A model generated the notes under the pieces. That model saw nothing but the letters and a program-made list of their open reading frames with translations, had not been told where the DNA came from and ran no database searches. A stretch of DNA of 64,000 nt from Montifringilla adamsi. Lineage: Eukaryota > Chordata > Aves > Passeriformes > Passeridae. Where the stretch lies: positions 756,076-820,075 of the forward strand of contig JAGGNK010007559.1 in NCBI GenBank assembly GCA_017590115.1. The letters are read 5' to 3'. The position numbers and the translations under genes are program-made. The number at the start of each line of letters is the position of its first letter. Position 1 is the first letter of the stretch. Shown one piece after another: positions 23,401 to 35,365 of this stretch.

Positions 23401-26400
23401 GCGGAGCCACAGCAACAGCTCCAAGCCCCTGTACGTGTCCGTGGGCCACCGGGTGAGCCTGGGCACGGCCGTGCGCCTGGTCAGGGCCTGCTGCCGCTTC
23501 CGCGTCCCGGAGCCCATCCGGCAGGTATGGGGACAGGGGGGGCAGGGTTTGCCAAGCCCTGGGCTGCTCAGAGCTTCAGTTTGCCCCTCCTCTGCTGGGG
23601 ACACCCTCCTGCTGGGCAGTTCCCCCAGCCCGTGGTGGTGCTCACTGATCCTTCCAGGCCCGTTCCCCTGACGCAGTGCCCGGCAGCGTTCCCAGCCCTG
23701 CCTGCAGACCCAGCCTGACTGATGCGCTGCTTGCTCGCTGCAGGCAGCTCCTGCCGTGCTGGTGTTAATCCCCAGGAGCGGGGAATGCAGTTTTCCCGGG
23801 TGCTTGGAGCCCAGCATGGCCCTCAGTGCTGCTCCTCTGGACCCTTCCCGCTGCCGCACTCTGCACGGAGCCACCAGCCAGCAGGTGACAGCACTGCATC
23901 ACTGTCACCGAGCTGCAGCTGCCGCTGGGGCTCAGCCTTGGCTGATTTTAAATCGCAGCAGAACTTGGGGAAGGGCTCTGGAGAAGCTCAAAGCCTCTAG
24001 GACTTCTGGTCTGGCAAGTGCTTCCATTCTTCCTGAGATCGCTCTGCTGTTGGTGGCTCCACAGCCCAGAGCCAGGAGTGACCCCAGGGCCTGCCCGGGT
24101 GTCCCTGTCCCTAACAGTGCCCTGGGACAGCCTGTTGGCATTGCTGCTGTGCCAGGCTGGTGGGGTCTGGGGTGTGCCCACCTGAGCAGCCCCGGGGCAG
24201 TGCTGGGTGACCCTGCTGCTCCAGAGCTGCAGTTTTCCCTGGAACTGAAACTCTGCTTATAAACTACCCCAAAATCTTAACTCCTTGGAGCAAAGCAAGC
24301 CCCAGGGTGTCCAGAGCAGAGCTGCAGTTCCCAATCTCAGCCCCAGTACCTGCCAGACTGGAGGAGGCTGCTGGAGCTCCTTATGTAACCTGCTCCAGCC
24401 AGGGCCAGATGCCTCTGCAGAGCTCCGAGCCAGCTCTGCAGTCTGTGTGTTCACAGGGAAGGGAGAAGCATTCCGTTTGGAAACAGAAAGGTGTCTTGGA
24501 GCTTTTCATCACCCTCATTTCACTTTCAGCCATCTCCAGGATTTGTTCATGTTCGGAGCCTCTTCCAGTTCCCTGTGACCTTTTTCTTGGAGTGATGGAA
24601 TTAATTATTATCACTTTTCTTACAGAGAGATGAAAAATCCAACAGGAGGGTGTGTTTACTCTAGAGAGATGGCAAGAGATGAGGACACTTAAACCTTTCC
24701 ATGGGACTTGTCCCCACTGTGCTTCCTCTGTGTGGTGACTGCCACAGCTCTTGGCACAGGCAGAGCTGAAAGCCTCAGCTCCTGAGTACCTGCAGCTGGA
24801 GTTAGGAAGTAGGAGGCTGTGGATAATCCTGCCATGGATGACTGACCTGGCCTTTTTGCCATGGTATGTCTCCAGAAACTGCAGACCTGACAGGAGAAGT
24901 GCTTACAGATTTCCCAGTGTCAGGAAAGACCTGTGGATCACCAGGTCCTGACCTGGAAGTTGTGGCAGGCCTGGAAATGAAGTGGTCTGTGAGAGCTCAG
25001 CTGTCCACAGCTCCTGAGGATTGTGTGAGGGCAGCATGTGCAGTGCAGCTGCTGTGGGAGCTCAGGCCTCCTGCTTTAGGGGATGTGGTGCTTCCCAGGA
25101 ATGCACATTATCCAGGCAGGGAGCAGGAGGGGTTCCATTTGCATTCAGCCCACAGTGTGGTTGTGCTGCCAAGGAGCTGGCTGTGGTGCAGATGAGAGAA
25201 GTGAGATCTCGGAGGAAGCAGGGGGATGAGCTGCCCTTGTCACCTGCAATCAGTATTTACATCCCACTCTGTCCTTGTTCCACGTGCCAGGCCAGGCCCA
25301 GCCAGGAGAGCTGTGCTCCTTGTGAGATCCTGCACGGAGCTCCCAGGCAGGAGCTGCCATCCCAGAACAAGCAGCACAGCACTCACCCTGAGTGGCCCTG
25401 GAACACTCCCAGGCCCTGCTGAGAGAGCTGCCCTTGCTCCTGGCAGAGGTCAGAGCCCTCCCTGGTGCTTGCCCACACTGCAGCCTGCTCATTCCCAGAT
25501 TCCTGTGCCCAGCAGGGAGGCACAAGCTGGTGCCACTCTCCAGCTGCCAGGGATTGCACCAGGAGCCTGCTCTGCTCTCTCTGGGTCACGTTCCTGCTTG
25601 GCTGCTGCCCAGCCTCCTCCTCACTTGCTGCTTCCTTCAGCTGCCCCTGGGTGCCCAGCGTGCACCTTCAGTGCCTGGGTGCCCCTGGGGCTGGCTCAGG
25701 AGGAGCTGCTGGGACAGCGTGAGGGTGCTCCAGCCCACCAGGAAGGGCAGGCCTGCAGGGCACCCTCTGTGAAATGCTGAGCACTTGCCCTCAGAATAAT
25801 GAGAGAAGGCATCAGCCTCTCCTCTGGGACTGGACAGCAGTCACTGGTGTCCTGAGGCTCCAGCTGCCTCTGGGGGCACCCCTCCAAGCCTGCTGTGCCC
25901 AGGGAGCACCCTGGCCCCTCAGGTAACAGGCAAAGGAACATTTCCACAGCCAGCACTCATGCCCTCTGAAAATAGCCCAAATCTGTGAGGATTATTGGTG
26001 GACAGTGATCCATCTTATTGATTAGCCTGGGTTAATCACCACCTTAAGCTGACTCCAGAGCTGTGTTAGGAGTGAGCCCTGCCTGGGAACTGCCGCCTCA
26101 TCAAGCACTAGCTGATATTCTCAGCAGAATGTGGTTGGGGTTTTTCTTCCCTAGAATTGTTGGTATCTGTTGCCTCCTGCTCCTTGCTCTGCCCGTGGGG
26201 ACTATTGAGCAGCCTCCTCCCCTGGTTATAAAATCCGTCACGTAATCGCTTATCCTGAAGAGTGATCAAAGTTATTTGTCAGTTCGGTTATGAAACTGTC
26301 CAATTATAGAGAGAAGGGAAAAAAATCTCCCAAACAAACCACCCCTTATGTAACTCTCTCCTTCTCAGCTGGCAGGAGGCTCTGCAGTTGTGGAGCAGGT

Positions 26401-27635
26401 TCCAGCAGCAGGCACAGCCTCCACCAAGGGCTTGGGGTGAGGGGCCTGGGGGCTGGCAGGGCTGCAGGAGAGGCTCCTGGGGAGCAGCACGGGGTGGAGA
26501 GCAGCAGTGCTTCAAGGACAGTCCCCAGGGATGTGTTAACCCAATTTCTGAGCTCATCACCAGACACTGTGAAGCTTTTCCAGCTGGGAAGGTCACATCC
26601 TGCTTTGTAGGTGGGGAGAGACACTCTGCCTTTGAGGTGGGCACAGCAGCTGCTCAGAAATGGCGCAGAAGTTTCTAAAAGAGAAAAAACTTTGAAGGAC
26701 TGTAAAATCAACTACCAGTCCTCAAAGTTGTCCAAGAGCCCGGGGTGTGCTTGTGATGGCATCAAGGGTCTGCTGCTGGTGTCGTGCAGCACTAGAGGGC
26801 TGAGCAAACACGTCAGGCTGAGGGCAGGAACACCCAGTAAGTGCCCAGCAACACTTCCTAACAGTTCCTGGGACGTGGCTGGTGCTCTCCTTGCCCCAGG
26901 CTGTCGTGCCTTGCTGAGCCATCCGGTGTTCCTGTGGGATGTGCTGGCAGCAGGGTGGGTGGGCACACTGGGATAACAGGGGAGGCACCAGCCAGGCTGC
27001 TCAGCCCATGCTCACTCCTCTCCCTGCTTGCTTCCAGGCTGACATCAGGTCCAGGGAGTACCTTCGGAAGCAGCCCTGTGCTCCAGTGGAGGTGCTGGAG
27101 GCTGTGCCTGCCAGCCCAGAGAGGTGGGTGTGTGGGCAAAGGGCATCTGCTGGTGGCATGAGCTGCAGTAATGGCATTAAAGGTACAGGCAGGGTAACAA
27201 GGTGAGCTCAGTGGGGAGCTCAGGACATGTGCAGCCTCCAGAAGGTGATTTCTGCTCCCTGTGGCCACGCTGCCTCACACGTTGCTGCCGGCAGCGCCGT
27301 GTCCTGAGCTGGGGAAGGGCAGTGGGGATTTGCTCTTTTTTCAGCACTGCTCATAAGCAAAGCCCTAACGCCCACAGGTGTGACCTGAGGAGGAACAGAA
27401 ATACCTGCAGGGAGTTGGTTTTGGCCGCCAGGTGTTGGGGAGGGTCAGAGTCCCCCTGTCTTACATAAGGTGGGCCAGTGGGTGTCAGTTCAGGGCTAAA
27501 TCTGCCCTTGGGGTGCAGCTCAAGCTCACCAGGTGCCAGTTGTTTGTGCCTGTTGGCTTCTATTTTTTGTAAAACTTGTTCCTACTTTCTCATTTTTATC
27601 CCTGCAGCAAAAAGGAGGATGAATTGGAGGATTAG
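20474..27635 (+). CDS. ENDOV: ENDOV, endonuclease V (complete, 9 exons, 269 aa)
   Basis: Endonuclease V cleaves the second phosphodiester bond 3' to inosine, mainly in RNA in vertebrates, using Mg2+. Coding exons: 20474-20511, 20807-20978, 21907-22041, 22407-22446, 22548-22660, 22769-22837, 23396-23524, 27038-27123, 27608-27635. All junctions are GT-AG with consistent phase; total 810 nt including TAG. Expected active-site residues are present: Asp46 in GGVDLSY, Tyr85 and Glu94 in PYVAGFLAFRE, Asp120 in LLVDGNG with His126 after it, Lys149 in GVAKN, and His207 in VSVGHR. The start is the Kozak-like GCCGCCATGG. The protein is slightly shorter than human (282 aa) and ends in a short acidic tail, SKKEDELED. 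Intron 7 is 3.5 kb. No AATAAA was found close after the stop, so the 3' UTR end is undefined. Confidence 0.95.
20491..20610 (+). repeat. Triplicated exon-1 donor with G-quadruplex motif
   Basis: The exon-1/intron-1 junction CTGGGAGCG|GTAACGGGG recurs with its GT at 20512, 20542 and 20601. The first and third copies also share the preceding CGGCGGCGCCG. Between copies, G-runs separated by CT form a canonical G-quadruplex pattern on the coding strand (20517-20537, weaker at 20547-20562). Only the first donor gives a usable product: reading past it meets TAA at once. Confidence 0.9.
21034..21235 (+). mobile_element. CR1 LINE 3' end
   Basis: About 200 bases show the typical CR1 3' region: GCCCTGGCACAGGGTGCCCA, then GGAGGTGTCCCTGCCATGGC, then CCATTCCATGATTCTATG at the end. 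It lies in ENDOV intron 2 in the same orientation as the gene and is 5' truncated. Confidence 0.92.
21265..21330 (+). repeat. Poly-C / A-rich low-complexity tract
   Basis: A run of C followed by A-runs interrupted by single C residues, directly after the CR1 3' end in ENDOV intron 2. Unstable in sequencing, so the length is uncertain. Confidence 0.9.
23525..27037 (+). other. ENDOV: ENDOV intron 7 (3.5 kb)
   Basis: No coding sequence is supported here. Most of it is ordinary GC-rich intron sequence with many short spurious open frames. The exception is an AT-rich patch around 25970-26350, listed separately. Confidence 0.85.
25970..26350. promoter_or_regulatory. Candidate non-coding regulatory element in ENDOV intron 7
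   Basis: An AT-rich patch in GC-rich surroundings with unusual density of factor-like sites: TATTGATTAG, GGTTAATC, CACGTAATCGCTTATC, GATCAAAG and CCAATTATAG. Composition and non-coding, non-repeat character suggest a conserved element. This is inference; conservation was not tested. Confidence 0.35.
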
Positions 27636-29989
27636 TCTGTGCCAGAAGAAAGTGCAGAGCTTCTCTTTGCTGGGTTCTCTCCTGCACCAAGGCTGAGTCC
27701 TGCTGGATGCAGGAGCCCAGTGCCACCCTGGGGCACAGCTGTGCCAGGCTGTGTCCCACAGGACAGCACCAGCCACTGCTCAGGGAGAATCCATGCAGTG
27801 AATTTCTCAGGGTTCATTTTCAAGTACTGTTAAAATCTTAGTGTAAGCAAAGGCTCACGAGTAAGTTTGCAACACCTCACTGGAGTCCTTGTGCAGCTGC
27901 AGGGGCTGATTTACAGAGATGCTGAGGCATTGCCACTGCAGAACCAGCCTGTGTCTCCCACCACACCTCTGTGGCACAGAGCCCTCCCTTCCCACTGCTT
28001 TTGGAGCAGCTTCCCCTTGTCCCTGCAGCCTGGACTGTGCCATGCCCCATGCACGTCCCTGGGGAGTAGCAGCCCCACTGCCCAGCTCTTCTGGAGGAAG
28101 GAACATCTCAGGGGAAAGGATGGCAGGAACCATCTCCCTCCCAGGAGCATGGGGAGGTCATTCCTGACACACAGAGTGCTCCAGGATCCCAGGCTAGAGA
28201 TCTGGCCCAACCCCAGCTCGACCTGAGGAGCAGAGCCCAGAGCCTCTGTGCCCAAATCATCCTCAACCCTCATCCAGCCTCTAAGACCAAAGCTTCTCCA
28301 AGGTGTGGGATCCTGGCTGAGGTTGGCAGGTGATTCCTGACTGTTCTGAAGAGCAGCAGGAGCAGAAGGTCCTCTGGGAGATCCGGGTGTGGCTGTGTAA
28401 GATTCCAGCCTGAAGAGGAAGAAGGATGTTTTCCTGGGGGTGGGGAGGGGTGCTCAGGTCAGGCTGCTGTGGGCTGTTTAACTTCAATTTTGCATACATT
28501 TGTTATACAACTTTTGTTCTTTTCTGTCTTGGAGCTGCTCTGGGTGGGGAGGACAAAGCCCAGCCTGTTCTGCCGCTGCTGTGTTGGGGTCTGAACCAGG
28601 GGGGGAAAGGGAGGAAGTGACAAACCCTGCTCCCTTGGGGCCATCTGGGCAGGTCTGGGGCTGGTCCTGGCAGTGCTGGGGACAGGCACTGGCAGAGCAC
28701 TTCCCTGAAAAGCCTTTGCTGACAGGTTTTAGAAGCCAAAGCTGCAGCAGCTGCAGCTCCTGGCCCTACACAGGAGCCACCTCTCCCGGGAACCCTCAGA
28801 GCTGCTTCACACCAGGGTTTGCCCACGGGTGGACAGAGCCTGCAAGGAAAAACCACAGTGGAAGCTGCTCCTTTGATCCTGAGGGCTGCTGCCAGGCCAG
28901 GGCAAAGGGAGCACTGGGCTCATGGCTGGCTGTGGCAGGGGACAGGGGACACAGGGACATCTGTGTCCCCTCCGGCACAGACACAGAACCTCCTCTGCCA
29001 CGGCCTGTCCCGTCCTGAGGGAGCAGGGTGGGCACAGAGCCACAGCCAGCAGGGACCACTTCATTCCTCATTCCAGCCCCACACAAACCAGTGACTTCTC
29101 TGGCCATGGGGTCAGTCTTCTGAAACCTGTCACAAATTCAGGCACGAGTGACAGGGTGGGCAGGGGGCAGCTCCTTGCAGAACGCCAGGGAAATCCATCT
29201 TTGTTTCTGATTTGGCCTGTGCTGGGAGCTCACAGCGTCATCCCTGGCTCCTTCCAAATTCTGGGTAACAGCACACTCACTGCAGATTCACCCCATTGTG
29301 CTCAGCTGTGGGGAGCAGCTCCTCCAGGATGGCCCTGCAGAACAGGGGAACCTTCAGTGTGTGGGACTGGCTTCTCCTGCCCTGGTGAGTGTCTGGCTTT
29401 CATCTCACGTTGAATGTCTGTGGTTTTAATCCCTCATCTATCGGTCACTTTTTGTGTGCTTCTGGTTGGTATTTGACAGTGGGAGATTTGGGGTGGGCTT
29501 GTCAGGGGAGGCTCTGCAGCCACAGCTGTGATTTGGGTGGAAGTTCAAGGAACTGAGCCCAGCTCAGACAGGAACATGAGGCTGTGGTTGTTCAGGGTCT
29601 GTCCCTGGCTGCTCCTGCTGGGATCTGGGTGTTTTGATCCATGGAGGGTCCGTGTGCTCAGCCTGTGAGGGATCCAGGGCTGGGGACACTGCAGGGGACA
29701 CTGCTGTCCTCAGCTGCCCTGAGCCCCCCCCTCAACTGCCTCTGCCCTGGGAGTGAGGGAAAATCAGGTGAAAAAAAAACCATAAAAACCAGCTCTGCAT
29801 CACTGTCCTGGCTTCCCTCTGCGTGAGGCTCTGAACTCCTCTCCTTCCAAGCCCAGGTAAACTCAGCTGACTCTGGATGGAGTCACCTGGGAGGCTTTGG
29901 GAGGGGATGGTGCTGCAGTGTCCTGGCAGCCCTGCAGAGCCAGGGGCTCTGGCTGTGCCTTTGGGCTTTGCCTGGGCCGTGGGATGCTC

Positions 29990-30260
29990 TCTCAGCTGCC
30001 CAAACGTGGCAGTTTAGTCCTTCCTAAAGGAAGGGACTAATCTCTGTGTTGGTGTCTGCTTGTGGCTCTTTGGACACAATAAGGGATTAACTTGGTCTTT
30101 ATCTAATTGGTTTATAACCCTGGGAAGGGAAAATCGCTTTGTAATGCTTGAAACCTCTTAAGAGAAACTCAGAGAGTGGAGCTTGAGTGTCCTTCGAAAT
30201 AAACTCATACATGACTTGTCTTTTTTAACTCTCTGCTTGCTGGAAATTGGCTTTTCTGAG
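29990..30260. promoter_or_regulatory. Candidate conserved non-coding element
   Basis: AT-rich block containing GGGATTAACTTGG, TATCTAATTGG and a near-perfect 11-12 bp inverted repeat (TTAGTCCTTCC, then GGAAGGGACTAA) at about 30014-30040. It has no repeat-family signature or coding potential. Confidence 0.3.
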
Positions 30261-30390
30261 TGTTGGGAATCCGAGAATAGCTATTGCTGACTGGTTGTAA
30301 ATCCTCCGGTTATCACCAGGGGGTTTTTCTCTCCACCGTTTCCACCTGGGACTGGCTGGGAGTCTCTGGAGGTGCCTCAGGGCTTGGTCA

Positions 30391-30403
30391 CCCCCCCCCC
30401 CCC
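30391..30403 (+). repeat. Poly-C run (13)
   Basis: Thirteen consecutive C residues; length likely variable or mis-sequenced. Confidence 0.95.
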
Positions 30404-31230
30404 GTGCTGCTGGGGAATGAGCTGTGGGGCTGGGTCAGGAATGTGGCTGCCCAGTGATGCCTCCTGGATGACAAACTGGGGCAGAATTGCTTTGGGGTTA
30501 GTTTCCTGACTCCCAGGTGCTGAATAGCTCTGCTGCAGCTTCTCTGGATCTGCTACCCCTGTTGTATTTGGATGCTTGGAGAGCAGGAAGGAGGATCCCT
30601 GCACCTGCCTTGTTTTTCTCGGAGAGGGGAGAGGAGCTGCTTTAGGATGCAGTTCTGTTTGTTCTGTGGGCTCTCGGCAGGTCTGGGTGAGCAGCTCTGT
30701 GCCAGGTGCTGAGGCTGGGTGGGATGGGCTCCCACCTCCGTGTCTGGAGCTTGTGGCAGTGTAGGTGCTGCCTGTGCAGTTTGAGCTCCTGTGACTCAGG
30801 GTTTGTATTTTGGGACACTCCTGCCGAGGGTGGGGGAAGGGTTTCACTGGGATTTCCCCCCTCCCTGCCCCCCGTTATCATTCCTCTTCCTTTTGCCTTG
30901 GTTGGGCGGGTTTAGGAGGGGCTGTTTCCCTCCTGGCTCCCCAAACCAGGCCCAGCTGCAGGTCTGGGTGCTCACACTGGGTGTGGAGCTGGGCCCAGCA
31001 GCTGAGCCTCTCCCTCCCCCCATTCCCAGAGCCTTTGGTGTTTGTGGGGCAGCTGTGTCCCCTGGATCTCAGAGCATTCCCCAGCTTTGGGCTCTAAATG
31101 GGCCTTTTTAGTGCTGCTCCCCCCTCCCGTGGCAGCTGAGGCCTCTTGGATGTGGTGGCTCCTGGACAGAGCCCGGGTGTGCAGAGGGAACTGGGGAACG
31201 TCATGGCTCCCTTGCAGGGCTTTTGATTCC

Positions 31231-31262
31231 TTTTTTTTTTTTTTCCTTTTTGCCCTTCTTTT

Positions 31263-31304
<42 letters not shown>

Positions 31305-31310
31305 CCCTTC
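31231..31310 (+). repeat. Poly-T / pyrimidine tract
   Basis: Two long T runs, the second about 34 bases, separated by CCTTTTTGCCCTTC-like pyrimidines. No adjacent retroelement body is seen, so an antisense poly(A) tail origin is not supported. Confidence 0.9.
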
Positions 31311-31419
31311 CTTTTGTCCTATAAATAGTTCTCCCCCCTAACTGCTCTTCCCGTTGTTGGTGTTGGTTGATCCTCCCTGATCCTCTCACCAGAGCCCTGC
31401 CAGCCCCCCAGCTTTATTT

Positions 31420-31530
31420 TAAGGCCCCATTAATTAAAAGAAAATGAGTGGAATTTCTCTTGACAAGCGAATTAATAGCAAATGAGATGATTATGAGCTG
31501 TGTCATTAGGGTGATGGAGCAGCTTGTGCA
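31420..31530. promoter_or_regulatory. Candidate conserved non-coding element
   Basis: AT-rich sequence with CCATTAATTAAAAG, GCGAATTAATAGC and GTCATTAGGGTG: several TAAT homeodomain cores in about 100 bases, in otherwise GC-rich DNA. Possible NPTX1-directed enhancer (inference). Confidence 0.35.
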
Positions 31531-32020
31531 GGGCTCAGCCCAAAGCAAGGCAGCAAAGCCGTGGGGCAACAGGTCTCTCCTGTTGGGGGGCTGGAAGGTG
31601 CTCCCTTCCCCTCTTGGGCTGCTGGGTGGAATTTTGGTAGCCAAGGAGTCATTGATACTGAGCAGAGCCGGCCCTTAGACCCCGGGGCTGAAGGAGGAGG
31701 AGGGGGCAGAGCAGAAGTGCAGGGGGTGGCTGCTCTCGGATGCTCTGGGTGTCCCCATGAGCTGGATCTGTCCATGGGACATGCTGGGAGTGCCTTGTCC
31801 CCACCCCGGCAGCCCCATCAGCTTTAAAAACACGAACCAAGGCTATGAAAGCAACCCGTGATTAATTCCTGGGCTGGTTCCCACCTCGGGGGCTCGGTGC
31901 AGGATGTTTCCTTAGGAACACGCTTTTTCCTGCTTTTCTTGGAGCGCCTGCTTGGCACGCCGTGCCTGTGCCTGCAGAGCCCAGCTGGTCAGCGCTCGCC
32001 CGGAGCCCCTGCACCGGCCG

Positions 32021-32200
32021 GGGCTGGGTTCGTGGGGCTGGGCTGTGGAACCAGGGCTGGGTTCGTGGGGCTGAGTTATGGAACCAGGGCTGGGTTCTTG
32101 GGGCTGGGCTGTGGAACCGGGGCTGGGTTCGTGGGGCTGGGTTCGTGGGGCTGGATTCTTGGGGCTGGGCTGTGGAACCAGGGCTCGGTTCGTGGGGCTG
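32021..32200 (+). repeat. 33-bp minisatellite, about 5 copies
   Basis: A unit starting GGGCTGGGTTCGTGGGGCTG recurs at 32021, 32054, 32087 and 32120, exactly 33 bases apart, with a further diverged copy near 32181. Because 33 is a multiple of three, an 11-residue Gly-rich pattern stays open in one frame, but nothing else supports coding. Confidence 0.9.
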
Positions 32201-32529
32201 CGCTCCCGCGTGGGAGTCTCCGCCGGCGGCTCCCGACTCGTGTTGTGACTGGAGCCGCGTGTCTGGCGAGGGAACAGCTCCTGCCTGCGCTGAGGAGGAG
32301 GAGGAGGCGATCAGCCGGGCCGGCGGTGGAGGGACAGCCTGCGGGAAGGGAGGAGAGATGGTGCCAGAGCCGCTCTGCCCCTGTGCATCACTTCAGGGAC
32401 AAATATCCGCTGTTTTCCCGAGGAGCAGCGCTGCCTGCTCTAAAATCCCCAGCGATTTTTGGGAGAGTGTTTGGAGTCTGTGATAAATCTGGTGGCTTTG
32501 TAACTTGCCGGAGGGATGGTGGGCAGCAC

Positions 32530-32730
32530 CGTGATTAAAGCGCTCTGATTAACACACAAACCTTGTTTGTAATGAGTGGGATTGGGAGGGTGTGGAAATC
32601 CAGCTGGCGTGTAATGAGGTTACTCCAACAAATTGCTCGGATATCAATTACCCCGCTAGGTAAATGTCACCTGCCTTCTCTTTGTTTGCGGTAAACTGGG
32701 ATCCAATTAGTTTGATGTGGTTCTTGCTCG
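32530..32730. promoter_or_regulatory. Candidate conserved non-coding element
   Basis: AT-rich, non-repetitive block with GTGATTAAAG, CTGATTAACAC, TGTAATGAG (twice), ATATCAATTACC and CCAATTAG. This is the densest cluster of homeodomain-type sites in the ENDOV-NPTX1 interval. Confidence 0.4.
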
Positions 32731-33964
32731 TGCCTGAACTGCCGAGGCAGGGCAGGACAGCAGCCGGGCTCTGCCCCACCCATGGGGCTCCATCGGGGCC
32801 GGGGACATCCCAGTCCCTTGGGGACAACATCCCGGCACCTCCTGTCGCCACCTCTGAGCCGAGTCCCCCTCCACAGGCTAAGGACGAAGCCCGCCGGTCA
32901 GGCAGGTCTCAGGTGTGGTCCCCGCGGCCGCCCAGAGCCTCCCCACGCCTCCGACTGCAGGTGGATAAATTCCACTTTGCTGCAATAGGTTCCTTTCCCC
33001 ATCCTGCTGCCCGGGCTCTGCCAAGCTGCGCCGGGAGGGAGCGGGGGGAGGCAGCAGGAGCTGCTCCCGGAGCGCGGTTGGAAAGGGCGGCGGGAGCGTG
33101 CCCCAGCCCTGGGGAAGGGCCCTGGGTGCCGGGAGTGCAGATGAACGGGGCTGGGGGGTCCCGGGCAGGCCGGGATCGCAGTGACCCACCGGCCTGGGGC
33201 TCCTCTGCCAGCCTTGCACACAGCTCATGAATATTAATGGCTCAACGCACGGGGGCCTCGGGAGGGAGCAGAAGGGAGCCGAAAGCGTCGCCAGCTGTGG
33301 AGCACAGCCCATCCCAAATCCAACGTCGGTGCCTGAAACAGCCCGGTCCCCGGGCACGGGAGGCTTTGGTGGGGGCTGGAGAGGTGTGAGCAGGGGGTGG
33401 GCACCGTCACTAGGGGCACTTGGGGTCCTGCTCTGCTTTCCAGAGGGAACAAATCAGCGCCGCCGTGTCCCTGTGGGGCTGTCCCGCCCCACCGGGTGTT
33501 GGGGGGCAGATTCCAGGTGTGGGGTGCTCGGGATGCTGTCATTCCCGGCTTCCACAAGCGCTGACCCTGCAGCACACGGGAGCCCTGCTCACACCTCCCG
33601 GGCAGGAGGGGATTTGTGGGCTGCTCCAGCCCTCTCCATCCCTCTTGCCCTGGCTGCCACGGGCCCGGAGGTGGCCGCTGGAGAGGGGCTGCCCTGTGCC
33701 ACCTCGCCCCGCAGCCTCGGCAGGATGAGCAAGGCTCCAGCGTGCCGCAGGCGATCGCTGACCTGATTTCCAGCAGCGCTGTGGGGTTTGGCATCTGTTG
33801 CTGACACGGAGGCAAGTGGGGGCTTGGGGACCCCCTTAATGTGCTGCTCCGGTACCCCCAGTCCTGGGGAGCGCCGGAGGCACTGGGGGTGCCGGGCAGC
33901 ACAGGGTGGGCTCTGACCCCGCTGCACCACCCACTCCTCCCCGTGTGCCCCCTCCCGTGCCCAC

Positions 33965-34040
33965 TCTGCTCCACAAATGCTAATTAATCACCATAATTAG
34001 TTTGATGCTGCATCTATTTTTAATCAGCTTTGGAAGACAG
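33965..34040. promoter_or_regulatory. Candidate conserved non-coding element
   Basis: Short AT-rich patch with GCTAATTAATCACC, ATAATTAG and TTTTTAATCAGC. Inference from composition only. Confidence 0.3.
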
Positions 34041-35261
34041 AGTCTGCCTCTGCTCCGTGCACACCCACGGGCTGTCCCAGGGCGGAGCGGGGCTTACTGG
34101 GGACCCTCCGGTGGGAGATGGGGTGTTATTCCCCCCTGTGCCCCCGGGAGGAGGTCAGGACCCCTCATGGGACCCCCAGACAGAGGAGGATCCCCTCAGA
34201 GCTCCGGGGTGGAGCCCGATCCCAGCCCCTCCATAATCCGCCGGGATGAATAGGAAGGATGGAGGCAGCAGCTGCCAAGGTGACGTTTGACAGCAGCTGG
34301 GAAAGTCGCAGGAGGAGGAGCCCGGGAAAAGCTGTGAAAAGATTCTGAGAAGGCAAAACCGGGGGCCAGGCCCGTGTTCCTGCAGCTGCCAGCCCCCCGT
34401 GGGGGAGGGATGGGGTCTCCTGCGCTGGGAGCTGCCCGGAGTCAGCCTGGCTGGGGGAGCGGCACCTTGGAGGGGCGGCGGGCTGCAAAAAGCAGTGTTT
34501 GCTCTTGAATTGGCTCCGTGCGGCCCCGGCCGGCTCTGGCTGGGTTCTCCGGAGGGAGGGAGAGCTCGAGGAAGCCCCTGCCCGGCTGTGCTGGCTAGGA
34601 TGCCCGGGCAGTGCCTCGGGGTGTAGGAGCCGGTGCTGTGCCAGCAAAGTCTCCCGAGTGGCATTTGAGGGCCGCTGTCGCAGCCAGTGACTCACGCCTG
34701 TGACCGGAACGGTCTGTCGGCCTTGACTCCATGCCCGGGGAGGTGTCCAGCTGCCCGCGGTGACTCGGCCGGTCCTTGTGCTCGGCCCTGCTCCCCCCGC
34801 CCTCTCACGCGGGGATCCATCCCATCCTCATCCTCCCCGAGCCGGGATGTCCCCAGCCCTGCCGGCAGTGTTTGGCCGCCCATCTCCCTGCTCTCCTCCT
34901 CCTCCTCCCGTGCCAGCCTGAGGGTGGCTTCTGGGAGCCACTCGGTGTCCCTGGGGAGCCTCGGGTGGTCTCTGGCAGTGGGACCCTCCCCGTGCTGCCC
35001 AGAGCCGGCTGAGCCCGTCGGCCCCGGCTCGGGGAGTTCTCGCTGGAGCTGCTGCCGTGCCCCAGGGCCGGCACCCCTCGGGAGCTGCTGCTCCCGGTGC
35101 TGGGGAGGAGGGGGTGTCCAACCCGCCACCAGCTCCGCTGGGGAGCCAAGGCAGAGCGATTTCTGCAGCCACGTGCCCGACGTTGCTGTGGTTTCCCCGG
35201 GCGGGGGGCTGAGCCCCCCGCGCTGCTCGGGGGCTCTCCCTCCGTTCCCTGCCTCATGCAT

Positions 35262-35365
35262 ATTTAATCCGGGTCTCCTGGAGCCATGTGCTCCCGCAGC
35301 CCGGCGCGCCGTGACACATTCACTGCTAATTAATCCAACGACGGCATTTATTAAGTGCCTCGCAC
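35262..35365. promoter_or_regulatory. Candidate conserved non-coding element
   Basis: Contains ATGCATATTTAATCC and, further on, CTGCTAATTAATCC followed by GGCATTTATTAAGTG, inside a very GC-rich region. Inference from composition only. Confidence 0.3.

Noticed and set aside
30014..30040. Short hairpin as a microRNA precursor
   Set aside because: The stem is only about 11-12 bp; too short for a pre-miRNA.
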